The notes under the pieces were generated by a model that ran no database searches, had not been told where the DNA came from, and saw nothing but the letters and a program-made list of their open reading frames with translations. The position numbers and the translations under genes are program-made. A stretch of DNA of 23,534 nt from an uncultured Clostridia bacterium. Its GTDB lineage: Bacteria; Bacillota; Clostridia; Peptostreptococcales; Anaerovoracaceae. The DNA is taken from the NCBI GenBank assembly GCA_938009115.1, contig CALLHZ010000007.1:1-23534 (forward strand). Reading direction: 5' to 3'. Shown piece after piece: positions 1-7,861 of this stretch; within the stretch, counting starts at the first letter, position 1; each line of letters starts with the position of its first letter.

Positions 1-45
1 CCACCGAGATCTACACTCTTTCCCTACACGACGCTCTTCCGATCT
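1..45 (+). other. Illumina P5/TruSeq adapter sequence (not genomic)
   Basis: The first 45 bases match the 3' part of the Illumina universal P5 adapter, ending in the diagnostic CGACGCTCTTCCGATCT. The mtnA reading frame begins immediately after it, at base 46. This is library sequence left on the contig end and should be trimmed; it is not part of the organism. Confidence 0.98.
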
Positions 46-480
46 CAGGGAGCGCGGCTTACTGCCAGCTGCGCCTTTGATATGGGCTTTGATGTGACCG
101 TCATCAGCGACAACATGCCAGGATACACCATGAAAATGAAAAAAATCGACCTTTTCACCTCTGCGGCCGACGTGATCAGCTGCGACGGATACGTAGTCAA
201 TAAAATCGGGACGTTCCAAATCGCGCTGGCAGCGAACTATTGGGGCATCCCCTATTATGCCACCGGAAACCCCAACGCGGCGCATCCGACTATCGATACC
301 GTTACCATCGAAGAGCGGGATCCGGAGCTGACGCTTCACGCCATGGATATCAAGCTGACCATGGACGGCGTCAAGGGTTACTACCCTGCCTTTGATATCA
401 CTCCGCCGGAATTGATCACCGGCATCGCTACCGTCAAAGGACTCATGAAACCCCGTGAGCTGTCCGCTTTCTTTCAATAG
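46..480 (+). CDS. mtnA: S-methyl-5-thioribose-1-phosphate isomerase, C-terminal part (5' end cut)
   Basis: MtnA converts 5-methylthioribose-1-phosphate (or the 5-deoxyribose analogue) to the ribulose-1-phosphate form in methionine salvage; it is cytosolic and belongs to the eIF-2B-alpha-like fold. The frame is open from the first genomic base and starts QGARLTAS, a typical internal MtnA stretch. It then shows ISDNM, VVNKIGT (the conserved nucleotide/sugar loop region), IEERDPE and FDITPPELITGI, all hallmarks of the C-terminal domain. About 144 residues remain of a protein normally near 350, so roughly the first 200 are missing because the contig starts here. The ATG at 82 is an internal Met, not a start. 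mtnK follows 15 bases downstream with its own AGGAGG, so the two form an operon. Other eIF-2B-like isomerases such as ribose-1,5-bisphosphate isomerase are less likely given the mtnK neighbour. Confidence 0.9.
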   Translation, partial: QGARLTASCAFDMGFDVTVISDNMPGYTMKMKKIDLFTSAADVISCDGYVVNKIGTFQIALAANYWGIPYYATGNPNAAHPTIDTVTIEERDPELTLHAMDIKLTMDGVKGYYPAFDITPPELITGIATVKGLMKPRELSAFFQ

Positions 481-495
481 CAGGAGGAACTGACA

Positions 496-1686
496 ATGTA
501 TACCGCAGAATCCATTATTCCCTATGCGATCTCAAAAATGCCTGATTTTTTTTCAAAGCACGCCGTGCTTGCCTCTGAAGAAATCGGCGACGGAAACATC
601 AATTATGTTTTTCGCATCAAAGACCTGGCCAGCGGAAAATCGCTGATCGTCAAGCATGCGGAAAATGAGCTTCGCATTTATAAAGCCAGATTCGTCGGGA
701 CGGATCGCAACCGCATTGAATACGAGGTTCTTGAATTTCAGCATCGTCTTGCACCGGAATACATCCCGGAATTGTATCTGTACGACGAAGAAAACAAAAA
801 TATTTTTATGGAAGATATGCAGGGCTATGAAAACATGCGTTATGAACTCTGCGAGCATAAGATCTTCGTCAACGCGGCGGAGCATGTCGCTGATTTTTGC
901 GCCCGTGTGCTGATCAACACAACAGATATGGTGATCGGCGCCATGGAGAAAAAAGAGCTGGTCAAGCGCTACATCAATGTCTATCCATGTGAAATCACGG
1001 AAAGACATGTGCTGACCGAGCCGTATCAGGATCTGGAAGAGAACGGCGTATGCCCTGCAAACGATGTATTCATGCGCAAGATGGTTTATGAGAATGATGA
1101 GCTCAAGGCCCGAGTGGGCATCCTCAAAGACCGCTTCCAGACTAAGGCCCAGGCGCTGATCCACGGGGATCTGCACACCGGCTCCATTTTCGTAACACCG
1201 GAAAAAACCTGCATCCTGGACCCGGAATTTGCTTTTTATGGGCCTATCGGATACGACACCGGCAATTTTATCGCCAATATGATTTTTGCCTATGCCAATG
1301 CCCAGGTCACCATGGCGGACGGGCCCGATAAAACGCGCTACATCGATTGGGTCCTGGATACGATCGCCTTCTTCACTGATCTTTTCGTCGCAAAATCTCT
1401 GGAGATCCTTCGCTCGAATTCCAAAGACTTTATGATGCAGTCGGATGCTTTTTTCGCTGCGTATATTCAAGATATCCTCCACGATACAGCAGGCTATGCC
1501 GGTACGGAGCTGATCCGAAGGATCGTGGGAAGCTCCGGCGTACGGGACATCAAGTCTATTCAAGATGAATCGGCCAAGGCAAAGGCAGAAATGCTCTGTC
1601 TGAATGCCGGGATCCGGTTCGTGATGAGCCCGGAGAGTTTCCGTACCGGTGCAGACTACACAGAATACCTGAAATCTCTGCAGTAG
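496..1686 (+). CDS. mtnK: S-methyl-5-thioribose kinase
   Basis: MtnK phosphorylates 5-methylthioribose at C1 with ATP, supplying the substrate of MtnA. The 396-residue product matches the usual length of about 397. It has a protein-kinase-like (aminoglycoside phosphotransferase) fold: a Gly-rich start GDGNINYVFR at 31-40, the ATP-binding Lys in LIVKHAE near 53, the catalytic loop HGDLHTGSI at 223-231, and the metal-binding DPEFAFYGPIGYD at 242-254, which is specific to MtnK within the superfamily. The ATG at 496 is preceded by AGGAGG at 482-487 with 8-base spacing. It is the last gene of the operon; a terminator follows at 1717. No dioxygenase-dependent salvage genes (mtnW, mtnX, mtnD) follow it, which fits an anaerobe using a shortened route, but what lies upstream of mtnA is not visible. 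Confidence 0.95.
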   Translation: MYTAESIIPYAISKMPDFFSKHAVLASEEIGDGNINYVFRIKDLASGKSLIVKHAENELRIYKARFVGTDRNRIEYEVLEFQHRLAPEYIPELYLYDEENKNIFMEDMQGYENMRYELCEHKIFVNAAEHVADFCARVLINTTDMVIGAMEKKELVKRYINVYPCEITERHVLTEPYQDLEENGVCPANDVFMRKMVYENDELKARVGILKDRFQTKAQALIHGDLHTGSIFVTPEKTCILDPEFAFYGPIGYDTGNFIANMIFAYANAQVTMADGPDKTRYIDWVLDTIAFFTDLFVAKSLEILRSNSKDFMMQSDAFFAAYIQDILHDTAGYAGTELIRRIVGSSGVRDIKSIQDESAKAKAEMLCLNAGIRFVMSPESFRTGADYTEYLKSLQ

Positions 1687-1716
1687 CTTCTAGGATCAAA
1701 ATCCGCACCTATTCAC

Positions 1717-1753
1717 AAATAAAAAGCGCAGCCGGCGGCTGCGCTTTTTATTT
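1717..1753. terminator. Bidirectional rho-independent terminator between mtnK and the lysR gene
   Basis: A perfect 17-base inverted repeat (1717-1733 with 1737-1753) closes a 3-base loop. The GC core GCGCAGCC/GGCTGCGC is flanked by A-run on the left and T-run on the right, so it can terminate mtnK on the plus strand and the LysR gene on the minus strand. Confidence 0.92.
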
Positions 1754-1761
1754 GCATCCAA

Positions 1762-2703
1762 CTATCGCGTGCGTAAAAACTTATAGAAGGCTTCGACGGC
1801 CGGTGGAGCTTGTCTATTCATTTTGAGGGCGATGCATATATTGCGATACACATCGGGTGAATCGATATTATAAAGATAAACATCATTGGTATCCACCACG
1901 TGGCGGAGCAGATCTTCGCGTACGAATGCCACGCCAAGGCCGGCCCGAACCATGTGGTACGCTGTGATCTGAAGACTGGCACTGTTGTCAAACAGAGGCT
2001 CAAAACCAGCATCACGGCAGATCTTGAGTGTCCTGTCATAAATATCATTTTGTTTTTTTAAACTTAGAAACCGTTCTTTTGAAAATGCTGTGATCGATAT
2101 TGTATCTTTCCTGCCGTGAAGATGCTCTCCGTTTTTTATGTCGGCGATCGTGTAACGCCCGCTTGTGAGCAATTGAACCGTTCGATGATCTCTCGACACA
2201 GCAAGCATCAAATGCTCCTGTTTCCAAGCTGTGATCGCAGCCGTTGTCTTATCGATTTCGTTCTCCACACTAATCAAAACATCAGCAACTTCTTCCCGAA
2301 GCAGCTTATTTCGTTGTAAAGGATCCGCCGCAAGAAGGTCAACTTCGATTCCCGGATAGTGACGTCTGAAATCACGCAGGATTTCCGGCATATAATATGA
2401 GCTGAAATAGTCAGAGGTCCCTATTGTGACTCTTCCTGTATTTAAGTCATCGAGTTGGCGAAAACTCTCACTCAATTCTGAAGCGATTTTAAGTATATGT
2501 TCCGCCGATTCAATATACTTTTCCCCGGCTGGCGTCAAAGAGATAGGCTTAGAGCCTCGGTCAAAGATCCTGATGCCCCATCTTGTCTCTACGCGCCTCA
2601 CCATAGCGCTAAGAGCCGGTTGCGATATAAATAATTTCTCAGCGGCCCGAGTGAAGCTTTTTTCATCCCAAATCGCACATATATATTCCATTTCCTGAAA
2701 CAT
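1762..2703 (-). CDS. LysR-family transcriptional regulator
   Basis: A DNA-binding regulator of about 313 residues. The N-terminal winged helix-turn-helix is clear (FTRAAEKLFISQPALSAMVRRVE, split here as FTRAAEKLF and ISQPALSAMVRRVE), followed by the linker helix and a periplasmic-binding-protein-like effector domain from about residue 90 (VTIGTSDYFSSYYMPEIL). I place the start at the ATG at 2703 because GGGAAGG lies six bases upstream; an in-frame ATG at 2718 would add five residues but has no ribosome binding site. The gene diverges from an AEC carrier, the classic arrangement in which a LysR protein controls the neighbour and itself, with a 16-base palindrome overlapping its start. The effector is unknown; the target is most likely the AEC gene (inference). 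Confidence 0.93.
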   Translation of the reverse strand: MFQEMEYICAIWDEKSFTRAAEKLFISQPALSAMVRRVETRWGIRIFDRGSKPISLTPAGEKYIESAEHILKIASELSESFRQLDDLNTGRVTIGTSDYFSSYYMPEILRDFRRHYPGIEVDLLAADPLQRNKLLREEVADVLISVENEIDKTTAAITAWKQEHLMLAVSRDHRTVQLLTSGRYTIADIKNGEHLHGRKDTISITAFSKERFLSLKKQNDIYDRTLKICRDAGFEPLFDNSASLQITAYHMVRAGLGVAFVREDLLRHVVDTNDVYLYNIDSPDVYRNICIALKMNRQAPPAVEAFYKFLRTR

Positions 2704-2716
2704 CAACAGCCTTCCC

Positions 2717-2732
2717 ATAACATATATGTTAT
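2717..2732. promoter_or_regulatory. Perfect 16-base palindrome, candidate LysR operator
   Basis: ATAACATATATGTTAT is its own reverse complement. It lies just upstream of the preferred lysR start and about 90 bases from the divergent carrier gene. LysR proteins commonly bind dyad sites with a T-N11-A core in such spacers and repress themselves. On the carrier side a weak TTGAGT (2755-2760), 17-base spacer, TAATAT (2778-2783) promoter could be present. Binding is inferred, not shown. Confidence 0.5.
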
Positions 2733-2824
2733 ATGTTTGATTGATTTATTCGATTTGAGTCCATTGCATTTATCGTTTAATATTATATCAATATTATACA
2801 AAGCGAACAAGGAGGTCTATGGAA

Positions 2825-3742
2825 ATGTTCGATATAAAAACGCTGGCGGACCTGCAGATAACGATATTTCTTATGATGGCGGCAGGCTATCTGCTGACCC
2901 GGCTTGGCGTACTGCCGCCGGATGCGCGAAAAACGCTCTCTTCACTCTTAATTAATTTCATCATACCCTGCAATATCATCGTGTCATTCCTGATGGAATT
3001 CAACATGGAAATCTTCTTGGATACACTGGCCATTCTCCTGATTTCCATAGGGATCCAAGTCGCCACACCCCTTCTCGGACTGGTGCTCTATCCCAATAGC
3101 GACCCAAGACAGCTTGCGGTATTGCGGTACAGCACTGTGGTGTCCAATGCAGGCTATATGGGCAATCCGATCGTATATGATCTTTTCGGCGTCCAGGGCC
3201 TTTTATATGCTTCGATTTATCTCATTCCCCAGCGTATCGTGGTCTGGGCTGCCGGTGTGTCCTACTTTACAGGGGCAAAAGACCGGCATATCGTCAAAAA
3301 AATCCTCACGCATCCCTGCATCGTCGCTGTTTTGGTCGGAATCCTTTTGATGGCTTCTCAAACAAAAATTCCCTCAGGGCTGGAAAAAACCCTGACCTAC
3401 GGAAGTAATTGTGTTATGGCCATATCGATGATCCTCATTGGAAGCATCCTTTCAGACATCAAGGTGCGATCACTCGTGACCGGGAAAATTCTTTGGTACT
3501 GTTTTGTCCGTCTGATATTGATCCCGGCTCTCGTACTTGCCGTTTGCCGCCTTGCGAATGTAAGCGCCATGGTGACAGTGATCGCTGTGATGCTGGCCGG
3601 TATGCCGGCCGGATCCACTACCGCCATTCTCGCCGCACAGTATGGCGGTGATGACAAATTTGCGGCAAAGGTGATCTTCATGTCGACAGCGCTTTCGCTG
3701 TTTTCCGTGCCAGCGCTTTGCATTCTGGCCGGTGCCGTCTGA
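2825..3742 (+). CDS. AEC-family (auxin efflux carrier-like) membrane transporter
   Basis: An integral membrane carrier of about 305 residues, close to the family norm, with hydrophobic segments along its whole length in the two-halves pattern of AEC/bile-acid-symporter-like proteins (typically ten helices). Visible family features are IIPCNIIVSFL in the first half, the NAGYMGNPIVYDLFG loop, and GMPAGSTTAILAAQYGGD near the C terminus. Bacterial AEC members move organic acids such as malate or malonate; the substrate here cannot be told. GGAGG at 2811-2815 is nine bases before the ATG at 2825 but only three before the in-frame ATG at 2819, so I prefer 2825. It is divergent from the LysR gene, which probably controls it. 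The gene ends just before a hairpin at 3752. Confidence 0.9.
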   Translation: MFDIKTLADLQITIFLMMAAGYLLTRLGVLPPDARKTLSSLLINFIIPCNIIVSFLMEFNMEIFLDTLAILLISIGIQVATPLLGLVLYPNSDPRQLAVLRYSTVVSNAGYMGNPIVYDLFGVQGLLYASIYLIPQRIVVWAAGVSYFTGAKDRHIVKKILTHPCIVAVLVGILLMASQTKIPSGLEKTLTYGSNCVMAISMILIGSILSDIKVRSLVTGKILWYCFVRLILIPALVLAVCRLANVSAMVTVIAVMLAGMPAGSTTAILAAQYGGDDKFAAKVIFMSTALSLFSVPALCILAGAV

Positions 3743-3777
3743 ACAAAAAACACACCGCCGGATGTGTTCGGCGGTGT
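3743..3777 (-). terminator. Rho-independent terminator of the polA-coaE transcript
   Basis: A perfect 9-bp stem (3752-3760 with 3769-3777, ACACCGCCG/CGGCGGTGT) is followed on the minus strand by a T-rich run (GTTTTTTGTT, 3750 down to 3743). On the plus strand the hairpin is followed by ACTGAGC with no T-run, so it should stop only the minus-strand transcript. Confidence 0.8.
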
Positions 3778-3805
3778 ACTGAGCTTCCATTCTCCAGGCA
3801 GCAGT

Positions 3806-4408
3806 TTATAAGTCCCGTTCTAGCCCGGCAACGGCCTGTTCCACTTGTCTTCTCAGGTCTTCTTCTGAACCGGAATTATCAAGGATCAGATCCGCCTTTT
3901 CACATTTTTCTTCTTCGCTCATCTGCAGCTTCATCCTCGCCAGCACTTCTTTCCTTCTGCTGTGATCGCGATGGACGACCCTGTTCAGGCGAATATCCTC
4001 CGGGGCCGTTACGAGCCAGACGGAATCTGTATATTTATCCCAGCCGGCTTCATAGAGCATTGGCACATCAAAGAAACAAATGTCCACATCCCGGGACATC
4101 CGCATGTCGCTGAACCGCTCCATCGCCCGAACAAGGATCGCTGTCTGAACCAGCTCATTGAGGCGTCGGGTACCGTTCTGGGTTTCAAAAGCCAGATCTG
4201 CCAGCTTCTTTCTGTCCAGTGTCCCGTCATCCCGGATGATCTCAATGCCAAATTCGCGAACCAGCAAGCGAAGCAAGGGTGAACCCTTCTGGCATACTTC
4301 TCTGGAAAGCTCATCGGCATCCACGACGAGATAGCCTTGTTCTTTCAGTATGGCGGATACGGTGCTCTTTCCTGATCCGATGCCGCCGGTCAATCCAATG
4401 ATCTTCAT
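3806..4408 (-). CDS. coaE: Dephospho-CoA kinase
   Basis: CoaE catalyses the last step of coenzyme A synthesis, ATP-dependent phosphorylation of the 3'-hydroxyl of dephospho-CoA, in the cytosol. The 200-residue product has the P-loop GGIGSGKS at 8-15, the substrate-binding DADELSREV from 31, and the CoA-domain DVPMLYEAGWD and TAPEDIRLNRVVHRD segments. Length is normal. The start ATG is preceded by GGAG that overlaps the polA stop; only nine bases separate the two genes, so they are co-translated or closely coupled. Many Bacillota have polA, mutM/fpg and coaE in this order; here the glycosylase gene between them is absent. Confidence 0.97.
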   Translation of the reverse strand: MKIIGLTGGIGSGKSTVSAILKEQGYLVVDADELSREVCQKGSPLLRLLVREFGIEIIRDDGTLDRKKLADLAFETQNGTRRLNELVQTAILVRAMERFSDMRMSRDVDICFFDVPMLYEAGWDKYTDSVWLVTAPEDIRLNRVVHRDHSRRKEVLARMKLQMSEEEKCEKADLILDNSGSEEDLRRQVEQAVAGLERDL

Positions 4409-4417
4409 GCGTAACTC

Positions 4418-7096
4418 CTATTTCAATAAATACCAGTTTTCCCCTTCGTTCAGGGATACATCCATTTCCACATCCAGCTTTGCTGCGTTTTTCATGCTGT
4501 CCACCAGAAGAGATTTCACTTTTTCCAGCTCTGAACGGTGTGCTTGTATGATCAACTCGTCGTGGATCTGAAGGATGAGCGCCGATTGCGGGCATTGTGT
4601 GCGGAGGGCTTCGTGCACATGGATCATGGCCAGCTTGATGATGTCTGCTGCGCTGCCCTGGATCGGCGTATTCATGGCCAGCCGTTCGCCCTGCTGGCGA
4701 ACGGCAAAGGCAGAGGCATTGATTTCCGGGATGGGGCGTTTTCGGCCAAACATGGTCGTAACGTACCCGGTGCTTCGGCAATCGCGAATGGTCTGATCCA
4801 TAAAGGCTTTGACCCGGTCATACTTTATGAAATATTCATCGATGTAATGCTGGGCCTGAGCGCGGCTGATGGTCAGCTCATTGGCCAGCCGAAATCCTCC
4901 CATCCCGTAGATGACTCCGAAATTGACCGCCTTCGCGTCGGACCGCATGGCGTCTGTGACCTGATCCTCCGGCACGCCGAAGACTTTGGACGCGGTGATG
5001 CGGTGTATATCCAGACCTTTGTTGAAGCCTTCGATGAGCGTGGGATCTTTGGACATGTGGGCCAGCACTCTCAGTTCGATTTGGGAATAGTCTGCGCCTA
5101 CCAGAACGTAGTCTTCGCTTTCGGCCGCAAAGGCCTTGCGCAACTGCCTTCCCAGCTCCTGGCGAATGGGAATGTTTTGAAGATTGGGCTCTGTGCAGCT
5201 GATACGGCCCGTCGCAGCGACGGCTTGCTGAAAATGAGCGTGGATCTTTCCGGTCTCGTCGATCAGCGGAACCAGCCCCTCCACATAAGTGCTGTTGAGT
5301 TTGGCCAGCGTACGATAAGACAGCACTTTATCCACAATGGGATATTCCGGCGCCAGCTTTTCGAGGATCTCTGCATTCGTCGCATAGCCCCGCTTTGTTT
5401 TCTTTTCTCCCGGAAGTTTCAAATCTTCAAAGAGCACCTGGCCCAACTGCTGCGGAGAATTGATATTAAATTCCTGCCCGGCCAGCGCATAGATTTCCGC
5501 TTCCAGGGAAGCTATATCCTTTTTCAGTTGTTCGCCGAACAAAGTGAGTGCTTTTTTGTCAACGGTGATGCCTTGCACCTCCATGCAGGCTAAAACTTTG
5601 CAAAGCGGGAATTCGATCGTGTAGAGGACATCTTCCAAATGCTCCTCGCGGACCTGGCTTTCCAACACATCTTTCAGCTGTCGCAGCATTTGAAGCTTTT
5701 CGCCGGCGGCATCCAGTCTTCCTTGCTCCGGATCGGAAAACAAGTCGATTTGCGCTTCCCCGGCAGCATCTTCGAAATCTCTGTGGAACGTCTCATATAA
5801 CAGTGATTTTAAGCTCATAGCGCGCGTATTGGGCGAAATGACATACTGGGCCAATGCGCAGTCGAATGCCGTTTCAAATCGGCTGATATCGACGTCCAGG
5901 GAGATCAGTACATAATAGACTCGCTGCAAGTCAAATCCCTGGAGCCGGAGCTGTCGTCCGGATATCGTGGCGCGCAGCTGATCTGCCAGCCAAGGATGAC
6001 CGGGGATGCAGACACATTCGCCGTTCACCAGCCATTCGATCCCATCCAGCGAAGGAATACGTGTATGACTGTCGTCGCTTTGGATGTCGATGGTAATGTC
6101 TGCGGACACATCCAGCGCATTGAGCCATTGAAGAGCTTCTTCTTTCGTGTCTATGCGACGCACAGATGCCCGGTCCTGTTTCGCCTGTACCGCAGCCGCC
6201 GCAGGAAAAGCGCCGGCTGCTTTTTCCTGCTCCATGAGCTTTTTCATATGCGTTCGAAATTCCAGACGCTTGTAGAGATCGATCAACTCATCGGTATTGG
6301 GCGGGAGGATGCGACATTCTTCCATGGTAAAAGATAAAGGTACCTGGTCGAAGATTGTTGCCAATCGCTTGCTCATCAGTGCGATCGCAGCGTTTTCACG
6401 GATTTTTTCTCGCAGCTTCAGGCTTTCGATTTCATCAACATGTTCCAGAAGGTTCTCAATACTGCCGAACTGACGGATCAGCTTGACTGCGGTTTTTTCA
6501 CCGATGCCGGGTATGCCGGGAATATTATCTGAAGGGTCGCCTCGCAACCCTTTATAGTCGATGAATTGCCGGTGGCCGAATCCGAATTCCTCCTGCATGG
6601 CATCTTCGTCGTAAACAGCGAATTCAGAGATCCCCTTTTTCGTGATGATCACGGTGGTCTTTTCGCTGGCAAGCTGAAGGGCATCTTTGTCTCCGGTGAT
6701 CACATAAGCGGAAAGTCCTTCCTCCTCGGAACGACTGACGACGGTGCCGATGATGTCATCCGCCTCATAGCCGTCGATCTCATACATACGGATGTTCATG
6801 GCAGCAAGCACATCTTTCAGCAAAGGCAGCTGCATCGCCAGCTCCGGCGGCATTTTCTGTCTTCCGGCCTTGTATTCCCCATATTCCTGGTGTCGAAACG
6901 TAGGCGCTTTGCGATCCCATGCAACCAGCATATGTGTCGGCTCATAGTCGCTGCGGATCTTTTGCAGCATGCCAATAAACCCGTAAATACCCTGGGTATA
7001 CAGGCCTTCCTTTGTGATCATCGGCCGCTGGATCGCATAATAAGCGCGGTTGACCAGGCTGTTGCCGTCGATGACTACTATTCGCTCTCTTTCCAA
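4418..7096 (-). CDS. polA: DNA polymerase I, probably without proofreading
   Basis: PolA fills gaps and removes RNA primers in replication and repair. Using the TTG start, 892 residues: an intact 5'-3' nuclease domain (VVIDGNSLVNRAYYA at the start, GDKD near 135, helix-3-turn-helix GIPGIGEKTA near 194), a 3'-5' exonuclease-like domain (about 300-480), and a full polymerase domain with TGRISCTEPNLQNIP, motif A VGADYSQIELR (Asp 669), motif B KAVNFGVIYG (Lys 722) and motif C IHDE (845-847). In the exonuclease domain the DxE motif reads DIQ and the third acidic motif is not recognisable, so proofreading is likely lost, as in Bacillus PolA. The TTG at 7096 has AGGAG six bases upstream; the in-frame ATG at 7129 would add 11 residues but has no ribosome binding site. 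The TTG lies inside the end of the anti-sigma gene, a 19-base overlap, so translation is probably coupled. Confidence 0.97.
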   Translation of the reverse strand: MERERIVVIDGNSLVNRAYYAIQRPMITKEGLYTQGIYGFIGMLQKIRSDYEPTHMLVAWDRKAPTFRHQEYGEYKAGRQKMPPELAMQLPLLKDVLAAMNIRMYEIDGYEADDIIGTVVSRSEEEGLSAYVITGDKDALQLASEKTTVIITKKGISEFAVYDEDAMQEEFGFGHRQFIDYKGLRGDPSDNIPGIPGIGEKTAVKLIRQFGSIENLLEHVDEIESLKLREKIRENAAIALMSKRLATIFDQVPLSFTMEECRILPPNTDELIDLYKRLEFRTHMKKLMEQEKAAGAFPAAAAVQAKQDRASVRRIDTKEEALQWLNALDVSADITIDIQSDDSHTRIPSLDGIEWLVNGECVCIPGHPWLADQLRATISGRQLRLQGFDLQRVYYVLISLDVDISRFETAFDCALAQYVISPNTRAMSLKSLLYETFHRDFEDAAGEAQIDLFSDPEQGRLDAAGEKLQMLRQLKDVLESQVREEHLEDVLYTIEFPLCKVLACMEVQGITVDKKALTLFGEQLKKDIASLEAEIYALAGQEFNINSPQQLGQVLFEDLKLPGEKKTKRGYATNAEILEKLAPEYPIVDKVLSYRTLAKLNSTYVEGLVPLIDETGKIHAHFQQAVAATGRISCTEPNLQNIPIRQELGRQLRKAFAAESEDYVLVGADYSQIELRVLAHMSKDPTLIEGFNKGLDIHRITASKVFGVPEDQVTDAMRSDAKAVNFGVIYGMGGFRLANELTISRAQAQHYIDEYFIKYDRVKAFMDQTIRDCRSTGYVTTMFGRKRPIPEINASAFAVRQQGERLAMNTPIQGSAADIIKLAMIHVHEALRTQCPQSALILQIHDELIIQAHRSELEKVKSLLVDSMKNAAKLDVEMDVSLNEGENWYLLK

Positions 7097-7833
7097 TTGA
7101 GACTCCTGACGTTCGAACAGGATGGCCATTGGTCATCCGTCACACCGGTATCGACAGTACGTTGTGCATCTTCGTAGAAGTATATCACAAAAGTAAGGCT
7201 TCCGTCTTCTTCCTCGGTGAAATCGATCAGTTCGTAGCCATAGCCTAAATCATTTGCAGCAAGCAACGCGGCGAAATCAGGATCCAGCTGAGCCTCGATG
7301 AAGGGATCCGTTTCACTGTCAGCGGGCTGATATCTCAAGCACAGCTTTTCCTGCGGCTCTTCTGCAAGCTTCTCGGGCATGTCTGCGGCAGCAGAGCCTG
7401 CCGTCTGGTCTGCCATGGAGGAAACGCCATATTCCAGCGCTTCCTCTTCCGGGCTCACGATAGATTCAACAGAAGAAAGATCACCGTCTTTTGCAGTTTC
7501 CGGCGGCGCGAAGCTATCGTTCATGAGCAACGCCGAGCTTGCAAATACCAGCAACGCAGCTGCCGTGCCGACCCATTGTCTTCGCTTGGCTCCCGCGCGT
7601 CTTTCCGCCGCAGCGATGATTTTTGACGTATCCGGCATCGAAGAAGCCGGAACAGAAACCGCGGGCTCCGTGCGCAGCAGATGATCGATCTGCTGGTATT
7701 CCCGAAGCAGATCCCGGCATTCCTCACAGATTTCCAGATGGGCATGCAACTGTTCCTGCATGGCAGGATCCAGTGCGCCGTCGAGGTAATCCTGCAGCAT
7801 CGATATGCAGTTTTGGCATTCTTTGTTCAGCAT
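7078..7833 (-). CDS. Anti-sigma factor with N-terminal zinc finger (zf-HC2) and one membrane helix
   Basis: A 251-residue protein that most likely binds and silences the ECF sigma factor encoded immediately upstream. The N-terminal zinc-binding anti-sigma domain shows Cys 6/Cys 9, His 32, Cys 36 and Cys 39 (HLEICEEC). A hydrophobic segment at about 87-104 (VGTAAALLVFASSALLM) should span the membrane, leaving about 140 residues outside. This outer part is acidic and Ala/Glu-rich and then ends in a domain (FIEAQLDPDFAALLAAND to FVIYFYED) that I do not recognise and which may sense the signal. The ATG is preceded by AAGGAAAG. It starts 28 bases after the sigma gene and its last codons overlap the probable polA start. 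Confidence 0.85.
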   Translation of the reverse strand: MLNKECQNCISMLQDYLDGALDPAMQEQLHAHLEICEECRDLLREYQQIDHLLRTEPAVSVPASSMPDTSKIIAAAERRAGAKRRQWVGTAAALLVFASSALLMNDSFAPPETAKDGDLSSVESIVSPEEEALEYGVSSMADQTAGSAAADMPEKLAEEPQEKLCLRYQPADSETDPFIEAQLDPDFAALLAANDLGYGYELIDFTEEEDGSLTFVIYFYEDAQRTVDTGVTDDQWPSCSNVRSLNWKESE

Positions 7834-7861
7834 GGCTTTCCTTCGTCAGAAGCTTTATCTC

